This document shows positions 1 through 8,740 of a stretch of DNA of 33,550 bases, in pieces. Within the stretch, counting starts at the first letter, position 1, and the number at the start of each line of letters is the position of its first letter. This DNA comes from an uncultured Clostridia bacterium (GTDB lineage: Bacteria > Bacillota > Clostridia > TANB77 > CAG-508). Position numbers and translations under genes: made by a program. The notes under the pieces are model-generated. The model did not search any database, had not been told where the DNA came from, and saw only the letters and a program-made list of their open reading frames with translations. The stretch covers positions 1 through 33,550 of the forward strand of contig CANQLM010000005.1 of the NCBI GenBank assembly GCA_947624735.1, given 5' to 3'.

Positions 1-219
1 ATGCTCTGGGGTACTTTTATTTTTAGCACGGTTCCACCCGGATATTTTACTCATTTTGTAGCTTGTAACGCTGGCTTTAAGCGTCTAGTTTATTCACTAG
101 AACTATAAGAAGGTAGTTTTTCAAATATGTTTGCTAAAGTTAGCTTTCAGCCTATGACTAACTCTCTCTTTTAGTAACCTATATTTTACTTTGTCTTCTA
201 TTAGCTTTATTTATAACTA
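1..219 (-). promoter_or_regulatory. T-box riboswitch leader (partial at the left edge)
   Basis: The minus-strand transcript contains the T-box core GGGTGGAACC (plus positions 30-39), which pairs with the tRNA acceptor end in the antiterminator. Upstream it has AGAGAG and a GGCTGAAAGCT distal stem I loop (about 140-165). A helix AGAAG/CTTCT encloses a probable specifier loop whose 3' side is GAAAAACTACC (112-122). T-boxes sense uncharged tRNA and usually control aminoacyl-tRNA synthetase or amino-acid uptake or synthesis genes. The controlled gene and the terminator lie left of the window. The specifier codon cannot be fixed by eye; AAC, ACT, CTA and TAC are all possible in the loop. The class of element is secure, the amino acid is not. 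Confidence 0.85.
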
Positions 220-225
220 TTAATT

Positions 226-254
226 ATTATAGTGCAATTTTATTTAAAAGTCAA
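226..254 (-). promoter_or_regulatory. Sigma-A promoter of the T-box transcript
   Basis: Read on the minus strand, TTGACT (249-254) and TATAAT (226-231) are separated by exactly 17 bases, which is close to the housekeeping consensus. Transcription would start near 219 and run left into the T-box leader. The promoter lies just beyond the stop codon of the prepilin-like gene, so the T-box transcript is independent of it. Confidence 0.8.
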
Positions 255-274
255 TAATTTTTCAGCATTCGGAG

Positions 275-1502
275 CTACTTTAAATATAAAAGTGGTCGAA
301 AACCGTTGTACAGTGCGAAATCGCCAGAACCAGCGTAGTAGCGAGAAGCTGTGAAGTAGGTGCTACTACCATCGTACATGCCTCGAAAAACACAAGGATA
401 ATTGTTGTCGCCAACAGTTAACGTAGAATATTCTGTTGTCCACTCATATACATTTCCTGCCATATCACATATGTGACATCTTTCATCTCCTGATACTCCT
501 GTATTCTGAATACTCAAATTTTCAACTGTCCTATTCGCATAATTCTTATTTCCCATCGCTTGTATATATACTATTGCTGTATCCCATGCATAACTGTTTA
601 CTAAATCACTTGCATAACTTTCTTTTCCTTCATATATTCCGTGTGATACTTCAGCAGCTCTTGATTGAGTTATATTATTCCATACCACCTCTCCTACTCT
701 TGATACTGGCTTATCTCCATCACCTTTTCCTGCTTCATACCTTGCTATATAATATCCATGATTTGTTTCTACACTTCTTATAAATTCATCTAACTTTTCT
801 CCTCCTCCAAATACATTTGTCCTTCCCGTATTTGTATTCTCTCTAAAATAACCTGTAGGTTCATTATCAATTCCAATATCAAATGTAGGATCATCATCAT
901 CTCTTTCTGAGCCTTTCTGTACTAATAATGGTGTCCCATCTTCTAAGTCAAATTTATATCTTCCTAGTGTTATTTCTACTTCTTCGTTATCGCTTTTTTT
1001 GATTAATCCTTTTCCGATTTCCATCATTGTTTCCATCTATATTACTTACTGGTATCCATACAAATTGATTTTGTTCTACATCTTCTATCACTATTCCATC
1101 TTCTACATTTGTTCCTGCCACATATTTAAATCCACTTGGTATTACTAATAGATTTCCTAGACTATCTTGCACTTTTTTATTTTCTTCATGTTCCGTACTT
1201 GTTACTGTTGATACTAATGGTCTTTTTTCTCCATCTGGCGGAGTATTTGGGTCTCCTATTTCTCCTTTTTCATATTTGTCTAATTCTTTTTCTAGATTTA
1301 TTAATAAGTCTTGTTCGTTTGTTTGGGCTACTTTATATCTATCTGCTACATTTTTTGCTCTATGAAATAATCCATTTTCTGATAATGCTATATTTATTGT
1401 TACACCTGCTAGTATTAATAGTATTATTATTGTTACTACTAATGCTACTAATGTGATACCCTTTTCTTGTAAATTTCTTGCTTTGTTTTCTTCTTTTTTC
1501 AT
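275..1502 (-). pseudogene. Prepilin-like protein with FGE/C-type-lectin domain, frameshifted; probable DGR target
   Basis: The start is ATG at 1502 after AAGGAAAATTAAA. The N-terminus has a type IV prepilin-like segment: a charged leader, then EKGITLVALVVT and a hydrophobic stretch to about residue 40. An extracellular linker follows, then FVWIPVSN and an FGE-sulfatase/C-type-lectin domain (YAWDTAIVYIQ, CDMAGNVYEWTTEYS) ending GFRPLLYLK. The reading frame breaks near 1017-1022. The first frame stops at 987 after 171 codons; the second runs to 275. Comparison with the paralogue at 24687-26077 shows one extra base between the codons for NDG and GKGLI. Repaired length is about 400 residues. The family is probably surface-displayed, with the C-terminal lectin fold as binding face. 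It may be a decayed gene or a sequencing indel; I saw no slippery site that would argue for programmed frameshifting. Confidence 0.75.
278..433 (-). repeat. DGR-like variable region 1 (VR1)
   Basis: This is the last 156 bases of the prepilin/FGE gene before the stop. Compared with VR2 (24690-24846), the ends and an internal framework are shared: GAATATTCT at the start, CCTTGTGTT, the codons GCT..CGC TAC..GGT..GAT, and a nearly identical final 30 bases. Intervening codons differ, mainly at positions 1 and 2 with C or T at position 3 (TCT/CTT, TAC/AGC, AAC/GTC). The block is visibly richer in G+C than the flanking DNA. This is the pattern left by adenine-directed mutagenic homing into AAY codons of a C-type-lectin target. 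No template repeat is in the window, so the assignment is inferred. Confidence 0.6.
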
Positions 1503-1714
1503 TTTAATTTTCCTTTCTTATTTCTTTTGTTTTTTAACCATTTTTGGTTTTAAAAATACTTTTTATTTAGTATCTCCTGAGCTTTATAATTTATACTTTG
1601 AAGATTTTTGTTTTATATTAAAGTTATCAACTTATTTGATTTAGATATATTTTATCAATCTGTCTGAATTAAGTCAATATATTGTTGTATGTCATTTCTT
1701 ATTTATTATGTAGT

Positions 1715-1909
1715 TTTTATTAATGAAAAAACTTAATAAAAAAGCAACAAATCTTATAATTCAATATTTCAAAGTATTTTATAAGATTTTTTGCTTTTAT
1801 TTTTTTACAAAAATGTAATATTTATTTTTGTTTAATTTATTGTAAAAGTATCATTGTTATGCTATATTATTTTTAATATACTTTTTATTAAGTTTTTTCA
1901 TTAATAAAA
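1715..1909. repeat. 195-bp sequence with 28-bp perfect inverted ends (MITE-like)
   Basis: Positions 1715-1742 and 1882-1909 are perfect inverted copies over 28 bases, beginning TTTTATTAATGAAAAAAC. The 139 bases between hold a second hairpin (1742-1798) and no ORF. The size, long inverted ends and lack of coding capacity resemble a miniature inverted-repeat element. No target-site duplication is visible beside the ends. It fills most of the 459-bp gap between the Rpn gene and the prepilin-like gene; the rest (1503-1714 and 1910-1961) shows only A+T-rich sequence that must hold the prepilin promoter, which I could not place. Confidence 0.5.
1742..1798. terminator. Hairpin with U-tracts on both sides, likely terminator
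   Basis: AAGCAACAAATCTTATAA pairs with TTATAAGATTTTTTGCTT around a loop of about 20 bases. T-runs follow in both directions (TTTTATTTTTTT on plus, TTTTTTATTAAG on minus). It would end the minus-strand transcript of the Rpn nuclease, and it sits inside the inverted-repeat element. Confidence 0.5.
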
Positions 1910-1961
1910 TATTTGTACTTTTACTAAATATTTAATTTTACTTTAAGTGATTAATGTTTTT

Positions 1962-2876
1962 CTATTTTTTTACTTTTACTAAGTTTTTTATTCTTCTTAG
2001 TTCAATTTCGTCTATATTGGCTATTTTCTTTATTTTATCATCTTCCACATTATTTTTTATCATTGACATTATAATTTGTTCCTTACCTTCATCTATTCCT
2101 GCTGCTCTTATTGCTTTCTCATCCATTATTGCTTTTTCCCTTAAAAATGCTATCCTCTCCATTTTCTCATCTTCTGTCAATTCTCTTATCTTTACTACTG
2201 CTTCTTCTACTCCTTTATTCTCTTCCATTATTTTCTCTACCTCCTTACTATTAGGGTTATCTAAAAATAATATCCATTGTGCTTTCCTATTTTTATGATT
2301 TTTCTCGTATGCCTCTTTGGCTTTCTTTAAGTCTATTATATGTATTTCTAAATCTTCTGTCAATACTTTTTGACTATTTTTCGTTTCTGTTATCTTCCAT
2401 ATTGTTTCCATTTCTTCTTGCCTTATTTCTTTTATTTCAAAATCTATTATTGCTATTAGTATTACTTTCTTTATCTTATTATAATCCTCTCCTATTTTTA
2501 TTTGTTTACTATATAGTTTCGAAAAGTACCATATTAACCTTTTTATAAAATCCTTTTTCTCTACTAATTGTATCTCTACATCTACTTTTTCATTATCATT
2601 TATATCTAGTTCTAAGTCTAGTATTCCCATTTTATCTTTTATATTATCTCTTATTAAATATTTATCATTATTTATTACTATTGATGTTATTTTTTCATTT
2701 AACAAATCCTCTGCAAATGCTTTTGTTATTGATATATTATCTTGATTAAATAAACTTTGAAATACTATGTCTATCGTTGGTCTTAGTAATTCTTTTTTGT
2801 TTTTCTTTAGTTTATTATCCTTATTCTGTTCTTTAAATTTTTCTTTGGCTTTAGAATTTTGTATTGCATTTTCCAT
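1962..2876 (-). CDS. Rpn family recombination-promoting nuclease / PD-(D/E)XK transposase-like protein
   Basis: The chosen start is ATG at 2876, nine bases after AAAGGAG, giving 304 residues; a longer frame begins 19 codons upstream without a ribosome site. The N-terminal 40 residues are Lys/Glu-rich. RPTIDIVFQSLFNQDN then opens the typical Rpn/YhgA-like domain, with MGILDLELDINDNEKVDVEIQ as the PD-(D/E)XK core (D, then E-x-Q). The C-terminus is helical and charged (EEAVVKIRELTEDEKMER), as is usual in this family. Rpn proteins are Mg-dependent DNA endonucleases linked to RecA-independent recombination or to phage defence; the role here is not shown. It stands alone, with its own promoter about 170 bases upstream and a terminator-like hairpin downstream. 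Such genes are commonly multicopy and laterally moved. Confidence 0.8.
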   Translation of the reverse strand: MENAIQNSKAKEKFKEQNKDNKLKKNKKELLRPTIDIVFQSLFNQDNISITKAFAEDLLNEKITSIVINNDKYLIRDNIKDKMGILDLELDINDNEKVDVEIQLVEKKDFIKRLIWYFSKLYSKQIKIGEDYNKIKKVILIAIIDFEIKEIRQEEMETIWKITETKNSQKVLTEDLEIHIIDLKKAKEAYEKNHKNRKAQWILFLDNPNSKEVEKIMEENKGVEEAVVKIRELTEDEKMERIAFLREKAIMDEKAIRAAGIDEGKEQIIMSMIKNNVEDDKIKKIANIDEIELRRIKNLVKVKK

Positions 2877-3047
2877 TAAATTTAGACTCCTTTGAAATAA
2901 ATTTTCCCTGAATAAAATATAATAAAGAGCCATTATAGCTAAAAATTTAATATTTAATTTTAAAATATGGGGGTAAATTAAGAATTTAATTTTGAGTTAA
3001 AATGACTCTTTGAATTTAAAAATATATAAAATAAAAGGGCTGATTAT

Positions 3048-3076
3048 ATTGTATGACATATTTTACCAAAAGTCAA
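3048..3076 (-). promoter_or_regulatory. Candidate sigma-A promoter for the Rpn gene
   Basis: On the minus strand TTGACT (3071-3076) and TACAAT (3048-3053) are 17 bases apart. A start near 3041 would leave a leader of about 165 bases before the ATG at 2876. The leader is A+T-rich with no structure I recognise. Confidence 0.55.
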
Positions 3077-3078
3077 CA

Positions 3079-3121
3079 AAAATCGTATGCCATTTTTCGA
3101 CAAAATTTGACATACGATTTT
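3079..3121. terminator. Intrinsic terminator at the end of the polC cluster
   Basis: AAAATCGTATG (3079-3089) and CATACGATTTT (3111-3121) form an 11-bp stem with a loop of 21 bases. It sits just past the stop of the DUF1294 gene and is followed on the minus strand by TTTTTGTTGACTTTTGG, so it closes the pyrH-to-DUF1294 transcript. The -35 box of the Rpn gene lies immediately beyond it. Confidence 0.65.
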
Positions 3122-3129
3122 TTACTTTT

Positions 3130-3408
3130 TTACCTTTTTACTTTGTATATAATATAAAGTATTATACAGATTTCTATAAATATAACTAGAGGAATCCACT
3201 TTTTAAATATTCTTTCATTTTTTCTATAGTTAAACATTTCAGATGCTATCATAATTCCAACAAAGCCACCAAGTATCGAAAATACTAAATAAATTGTATC
3301 AATCCACTTTTTATCTATTTTTATAAATGTTGTTCTAATATTTATCCATATAAATATATATGAAATTAAATTTATACAAATAAAATATCCAACAATAAAA
3401 CTTATCAT
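3130..3408 (-). CDS. DUF1294 family small membrane protein
   Basis: This 92-residue protein has three to four predicted membrane segments: residues 1-24, 38-58 with the glycine-rich SILGGFVGIMIAS, and 70-88. The GG-x-x-G followed by a basic FNYRKNERIFKKW stretch matches the DUF1294 pattern (GGs-x-G ... frHKtrk-x-x-F), although the usual His is replaced by Tyr. Function is unknown in the family. AAAGAGGTAAAATTT precedes the ATG. It lies 27 bases after the polC stop and before a terminator, so it is probably the last gene of the polC transcript. Confidence 0.7.
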   Translation of the reverse strand: MISFIVGYFICINLISYIFIWINIRTTFIKIDKKWIDTIYLVFSILGGFVGIMIASEMFNYRKNERIFKKWIPLVIFIEICIILYIIYKVKR

Positions 3409-3435
3409 AAATTTTACCTCTCTTTTTGTAAGATT

Positions 3436-6400
3436 TTACCCAAATAAACTCATTTGATTACTTTGGCTCATTCCTTTTAAGCATCCTGCATTTTTTAGCA
3501 TTTCAATTCCACTTGTACCAATTTTTGCTCTTATCTTTAAGTCATCTATTGACATAAATTCACCTTGCTGTCTTGCCTCAGCAACACCATATGCTGCGAC
3601 ACTACCAAATCCAGGAATACTATTAAGTGGTGGTCTTATTCCGTCGTCTTCCATTTTAAATTTTATTGCATCTGATTCGTAAAGGTCAATTGGAAGAAAT
3701 TTTAACTTTCTTTCATACATTTCATTAACTATTTCTAGAGTTTCATACATTGCACTATCTTTTTGGGTTGCATTATTTCCTAAAAGTTCAATTTCTTTCA
3801 TTTTATTCTTTACTTTTTCTTGACCAAAGCACATTATTTCACTATCAAATGCATCTGCTCTTATGGTAAAGTATGCTGTATAATATGCTTTTGGAATATG
3901 AACCTTGTACCAAGCTATTCTAAATGCATTTGTAACATACGCCGCTGCGTGTGCTTTTGGGAAAAGATATTTTATCTTATTGCAAGAGTCTATATACCAT
4001 TCTGGAACATTATTTTCTTGCATAGTCTTTTTAAATTCTGCCCATTTTTCTGGTTCTTTTGCTACTTTGCCTTTACGTACAAGTTCCATTATTTTAAATG
4101 CTGTATTAGGCTTTAATCCTTGTTTTATTAAATATAACATAATATCATCACGAGTACAAATTGTTTCACTTAAACTAGCTGTTCCACTGTTAATTAATTC
4201 TTGTGCATTTCCAAGCCACACATCAGTACCATGGGATAATCCTGAAATTCTTATTAATTCCTCAAATGTTGTAGGCTTAGTATCTTTAAGCATTCCTCTA
4301 ACAAATTTAGTTCCTGATTCAGGAATTCCATAAGTTCCTACCTCTGATTTTATTGCTTCTGGTGTAACTCCTAAGGCTTTAGTTGATGAATAGATTGACA
4401 TTGTTTCTTTATCGTCTAATGGCACCTTGGTTGGATCTAATCCTGTTAAGTCATATAACATACGAATAACTGTTGGATCATCATGACCTAGAATATCTAG
4501 TTTTAATAGGTTTTGGTCTATTGAGTGATAGTCAAAATGGGTAGTTATTATATCTGAGTTAGGATCATCTGCTGGATGTTGAACAGGAGTAAACTCATAT
4601 ATTTCTCTTCCTTTTGGAACAACTATAATTCCTCCCGGATGTTGTCCAGTTGTTCTTTTTATTCCAGTACAACCCTTAGATAATCTAGCAACTTCTGCAT
4701 TACTTGTTGGCTCACCTTTTTCTTCAAAATATTTTTTTACATAACCAAATGCAGTTTTATCAGCTACTGTACCAACTGTTCCAGCTTTAAAAGTAGTACC
4801 TTTTCCAAAAATTACTTCTGTATACTTATGTGCTTTTGCTTGATATTCTCCTGAAAAGTTTAAATCAATATCAGGCTCTTTATCTCCGTTAAATCCTAAA
4901 AAAGTTTCAAAGGGTATATCCATACCATCTTTATCTAGCCTATGTCCACATTTAGGACACATCTTATCTGGAAGATCAAATCCGTTTTTTATTCCATAAT
5001 CAGTAAAATCTGAATATTTACATTTTGGACATCTATAATGTGGTGGAAGTGAATTTACTTCTGTTATACCTGTCATATTAGCTACAAATGAAGAACCAAC
5101 AGAACCTCTTGAACCAACAATGTAGCCATCCTCATTTGATTTCCATACTAGTTTTTGTGCAATAATATACATAACAGAGAATCCATTTTTTATAATAGAG
5201 TCTAACTCTTTGTCTAGTCTAGATTGAACAATTTCAGGTAAAGGATCTCCATACAATTCATGGGCTTTATTATAAGCAATTTCTTTGATTGTTTTCTCAC
5301 ATCCTGGAATATGAGGAGGACATTTTTCTGGAGAAATTGGTCTTATTTTTTCGCATTCATCTGCTATCTTATTTGTATTAGTTACAACTACTTCATAAGC
5401 TTTTTCTTTTCCTAAAAATTCAAATTCTTTAAGCATTTCTTCTGTTGTTCTCAAATAAAGTGGTGCTTGTACATCTGCATCATCATATTTTTGACCTGCT
5501 TGAATTATTCTTCTATATATTTCATCTTGTGGGTCTAGAAAATGAACATCACAAGTAGCGCAAACTGGCTTTCCTAGTTTTTCTCCTAATGCAACTATTT
5601 TTCTTACTATGTTTCTTAAATCTTCATCACTTGAAAGTGTTCCATCTCTTACTAAATATTCATCATTTCCTATTGGTTGAATTTCTAAATAGTCATAGTC
5701 TCTTGCAATTTCTTCAATTTCATCATCTGGCTTACCATTTAATATTGCTTGATAAAGTTCTCCTTGGTCACAGGCACTTCCTATAATTAATCCTTCTGAA
5801 TATTTTTTTAACAATGATTTTAATATGTTAGGCTTTTTATAAAAATATTTTACATGTGAAAGAGAGACTAATTTATATAAATTTTTTAGTCCTACATAAT
5901 CTTTTGCTAAAATTATAATATGATACCTTTTTAATTTTTTATAGTTTGCATTTCCAGCTTCTTTTTCATCAATATCGGCAAGTTTTTTAACACCTTTATC
6001 TTCAAGCATTTTGCACATTACATTAAATACTTTTACTGTTGTGTCAACATCGTCTAATGCCCTATGTGCTACATCTACTTTTATTCCTAAATTTTCAGCT
6101 ATAATTCCTAACTTGTATTTTTTATAATCTGGGAATAAATCTTTAGCTAATCTCAATGTATCTAGATATGTATAGTCAAATTTTAATCCTAATTTTTCAC
6201 AATTATATCTTAAAAAACTTGTATCAAAATCTGCATTGTGTGCAACTAAAACAGAGTCACCAAAGAATTCTAATATTTTTGGCATTAGTTCTTCTATTTT
6301 TGGTGCATCTTTTACCATGTCATCTGTAATATTAGTAATTTCTTGAACTTTATATGGAATAGGTCTTTCTGGATTAACAAAGGAACTAAATGAATCTATT

Positions 6401-7944
6401 ACTTCTCCATTTTTAACCTTCATTATTCCAACTTCAGTTATTTTATCTGTTCTAAATGAAGTTCCTGTTGTCTCCAAATCAAATACACAGTAAGTTGTAT
6501 CTTTTAAAGTTTGTCCTTTATCTTTTGAAATTACTGGATCTTTATCTGATACTAAATATCCCTCAACTCCATAAATAATCTTTATTCCTGCTTTATCATA
6601 TCCTATTTTTTCCATCAAATGATGTGCATCAGGAAAAGATTGAACAACACCATGGTCTGTTATTGCTATGGATTTCATTCCCCACTTCATAGCTCTTTTT
6701 ATCAAATCATCTGCTGAACTTACAGCATCCATTTGACTCATTTTTGTATGCATATGTAACTCTGTTCTTTTTATCTCCGAGTTGTCCATTCTAATTTCTT
6801 TTTTTAGCGGTTCTGACTCTACTACTGTACTTGCCATAACTGTAATTTCTTTTGCAAAATTATCAAATCCTGCTCTACCACCTATTTTTACTCCAACTCC
6901 TGCTTTTAGCCTTTTTTCAATTTTATCCTTTTTTTCAGGAGTTACAAATGCTTTACAAGTTATTGTGCTTGTCCCATCATAAACATCAAAAGAAAATAAG
7001 AATTTTCCTGTCTTTTTTAATTCTGTAGGTGCAGGAACATTTACAATTTCTCCTACTATCTGCACTTCAGAAGTATCCATTCCTATGTCTTCTATTTTAA
7101 TTAAATTTTCTTTTATGTTTGAATTTCTTCCATAAATTAAGCTTGGATCTTCTTGCACTGGTTCTTCTTCTGCTACATCATTACTAGAAGCATTGTAAGA
7201 ACTTTTTTTCTTAAATTCTGAATTTTTCCAATTAGAATTTGCATTTTGTCCATTCCAATCAGTTTTACTATATACTTTTTTTACTACTTGATTTGATTCA
7301 CTTGAATTTTCTGATGCAGTAGATTGTTCTTTATGTTCAGCAATTACTTTAGCTGAATTTTCAGAAAATTTTTTAACTATATTCTCTTTCTGTTTTAAGA
7401 ATTCATCTTCAAATTTTGCTATATTATCTTCTTTAAAAACTATTTTATATTTTTCAGAATAAATGTTATTTATAAAGTCAGAAATGTATTTATCAATTCC
7501 TTGTTTCTCAAGTAAGTCTTTTCCTTTTAAAGTTAAATTAATATCAATTGTATTATTTTCTAAATCTATTGTACTATTTTTTAGAAAAGCTTTAATAACT
7601 GGTACTTTTTTTGACATATAGCCTAATATATTTTTCCAATCATTTTTTATTGCTTTATTAATTTCTGCAATATCTTTTTTTAAAGGTTTACCATCTATTG
7701 AAACTATATTGTTATCTTGAAAAGATATCTTAAAAGACACTTCATTAAAGTTAAATCTTTTCTGTGCATATAATTCAAACTTTTCTAATTCTGACATTGG
7801 TATTAATTCTTGAGACTGCAAAAAAAGCTCTAATTTATTTGTTTTTTTATACAAATTAACATTAGAGATTTTTGCATTTGCTAAAGCAAAACTGTCAGTA
7901 TTATAATCACCAAATACAACTTTTAATTCCTTTAATTGTTCCAA
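3436..7944 (-). CDS. polC: DNA polymerase III alpha subunit, Gram-positive PolC type
   Basis: At 1502 residues it is close to the usual PolC length (about 1430-1460) and slightly long. An N-terminal region and a low-complexity Ser/Asn/Lys linker (about 200-265) come first. An OB fold (about 290-375) follows, then the PHP domain starting at H397-M-H399, interrupted by the 3'-5' exonuclease (D489-L-E491-TTG), and then the rest of PHP. A zinc-binding pair CPKC/CPKC follows (C972, C975, C996, C999). The palm carries D1025-I-D1027-LNFSG, the catalytic aspartates, and the C-terminus holds the helix-hairpin-helix segment (GFGSVAAYGVAEARQQG). It is the replicative polymerase with built-in proofreading. 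It follows rseP by 25 bases, as last or next-to-last gene of the cluster. All key motifs are present. Confidence 0.97.
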   Translation of the reverse strand: MEQLKELKVVFGDYNTDSFALANAKISNVNLYKKTNKLELFLQSQELIPMSELEKFELYAQKRFNFNEVSFKISFQDNNIVSIDGKPLKKDIAEINKAIKNDWKNILGYMSKKVPVIKAFLKNSTIDLENNTIDINLTLKGKDLLEKQGIDKYISDFINNIYSEKYKIVFKEDNIAKFEDEFLKQKENIVKKFSENSAKVIAEHKEQSTASENSSESNQVVKKVYSKTDWNGQNANSNWKNSEFKKKSSYNASSNDVAEEEPVQEDPSLIYGRNSNIKENLIKIEDIGMDTSEVQIVGEIVNVPAPTELKKTGKFLFSFDVYDGTSTITCKAFVTPEKKDKIEKRLKAGVGVKIGGRAGFDNFAKEITVMASTVVESEPLKKEIRMDNSEIKRTELHMHTKMSQMDAVSSADDLIKRAMKWGMKSIAITDHGVVQSFPDAHHLMEKIGYDKAGIKIIYGVEGYLVSDKDPVISKDKGQTLKDTTYCVFDLETTGTSFRTDKITEVGIMKVKNGEVIDSFSSFVNPERPIPYKVQEITNITDDMVKDAPKIEELMPKILEFFGDSVLVAHNADFDTSFLRYNCEKLGLKFDYTYLDTLRLAKDLFPDYKKYKLGIIAENLGIKVDVAHRALDDVDTTVKVFNVMCKMLEDKGVKKLADIDEKEAGNANYKKLKRYHIIILAKDYVGLKNLYKLVSLSHVKYFYKKPNILKSLLKKYSEGLIIGSACDQGELYQAILNGKPDDEIEEIARDYDYLEIQPIGNDEYLVRDGTLSSDEDLRNIVRKIVALGEKLGKPVCATCDVHFLDPQDEIYRRIIQAGQKYDDADVQAPLYLRTTEEMLKEFEFLGKEKAYEVVVTNTNKIADECEKIRPISPEKCPPHIPGCEKTIKEIAYNKAHELYGDPLPEIVQSRLDKELDSIIKNGFSVMYIIAQKLVWKSNEDGYIVGSRGSVGSSFVANMTGITEVNSLPPHYRCPKCKYSDFTDYGIKNGFDLPDKMCPKCGHRLDKDGMDIPFETFLGFNGDKEPDIDLNFSGEYQAKAHKYTEVIFGKGTTFKAGTVGTVADKTAFGYVKKYFEEKGEPTSNAEVARLSKGCTGIKRTTGQHPGGIIVVPKGREIYEFTPVQHPADDPNSDIITTHFDYHSIDQNLLKLDILGHDDPTVIRMLYDLTGLDPTKVPLDDKETMSIYSSTKALGVTPEAIKSEVGTYGIPESGTKFVRGMLKDTKPTTFEELIRISGLSHGTDVWLGNAQELINSGTASLSETICTRDDIMLYLIKQGLKPNTAFKIMELVRKGKVAKEPEKWAEFKKTMQENNVPEWYIDSCNKIKYLFPKAHAAAYVTNAFRIAWYKVHIPKAYYTAYFTIRADAFDSEIMCFGQEKVKNKMKEIELLGNNATQKDSAMYETLEIVNEMYERKLKFLPIDLYESDAIKFKMEDDGIRPPLNSIPGFGSVAAYGVAEARQQGEFMSIDDLKIRAKIGTSGIEMLKNAGCLKGMSQSNQMSLFG

Positions 7945-7969
7945 TTTTTGCCCCCATTTTTATTTGATT

Positions 7970-8734
7970 TTATACAATTCTTGAAATATCATTAAAAGCT
8001 ACAATTATTGAAAGTAATATTAACGCCAAGAAACCTATTGATTGAATTTTCATTTCTAACTCTTTATTTAATGGCTTTTTTCTAATTCCTTCAATTATTA
8101 AAAGCACAATTTTACCACCATCAAGAGGTATTATAGGAAGTAAGTTAGTTATCCCTAGAGAAATTGAAATTATAGATAATAAATATATAAACTCTGTTAA
8201 TCCTGAACTTTTAGATACCATATCAGAGATTCCAATAGGTCCTACCATATCTGAAATTCCTACATGCCCAGAAAATAGTTCTACAATAGAAAGCCACATA
8301 GTTTTAATAAGTTCAACTATTGCAAAAAATGAATATTGTATTGCTTCTAAAATATTTGCATTTTTTACAATTAAATATCTTATAAATATTAAGCAAAAAT
8401 ATGCCAGCATACCAAATACAATATTAACTACTGCTCCAGCAGCTACTACAATAATTCTTTTAGGTACACTTGCTTTGCTAAATGAACCATCTTTATCCGA
8501 TTCTTCCGCTTCTCCCTCAAGGTTTACAAAACCTCCAAGTGGAATTAGCCTTAATTCATACTCCGTTTGTTTACTTTTTTTCTTCCATATTTTAGGTCCA
8601 AATCCTATTGCGAACTCATTTACTCTTATTTTGCATAGTTTAGCTGATATATAATGACCTGTCTCATGTATAAGCACTAAAAATCCAAGTAAGAAAATAA
8701 TCTTAATAATTGTAAGCAAGTAAATATCCTCCAA
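7970..8734 (-). CDS. rseP: RseP-type site-2 intramembrane metalloprotease lacking the PDZ domain
   Basis: This 254-residue protein has the zinc motif H23-E24-x-x-H27 in the first membrane segment. GFGPKIW and LRLIPLGGFVNLEGE follow, typical of the RseP/RasP branch of the S2P family, and the third ligand lies in NLLPIIPLDGG (197-207). These proteases cut membrane-embedded substrates such as anti-sigma factors or signal-peptide remnants. The usual PDZ domain of about 85 residues between the second membrane segment and the third is missing: AGAVVNIVFGML (100-111) runs almost directly into the segment before GPIGISDMV (165-173). Typical clostridial members are near 340 residues. No frameshift is visible, so this looks like a natural minimal form. 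It lies between cdsA (6-base gap) and polC. Confidence 0.88.
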   Translation of the reverse strand: MEDIYLLTIIKIIFLLGFLVLIHETGHYISAKLCKIRVNEFAIGFGPKIWKKKSKQTEYELRLIPLGGFVNLEGEAEESDKDGSFSKASVPKRIIVVAAGAVVNIVFGMLAYFCLIFIRYLIVKNANILEAIQYSFFAIVELIKTMWLSIVELFSGHVGISDMVGPIGISDMVSKSSGLTEFIYLLSIISISLGITNLLPIIPLDGGKIVLLIIEGIRKKPLNKELEMKIQSIGFLALILLSIIVAFNDISRIV

Positions 8735-8740
8735 TTAATC

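Noticed and set aside
1136-1456. Long Leu/Phe-rich open frame on the plus strand (similar frames at 2279-2548 and 25653-26000)
   Set aside because: Antisense shadow of A-rich minus-strand genes; low-complexity protein, no ribosome site.
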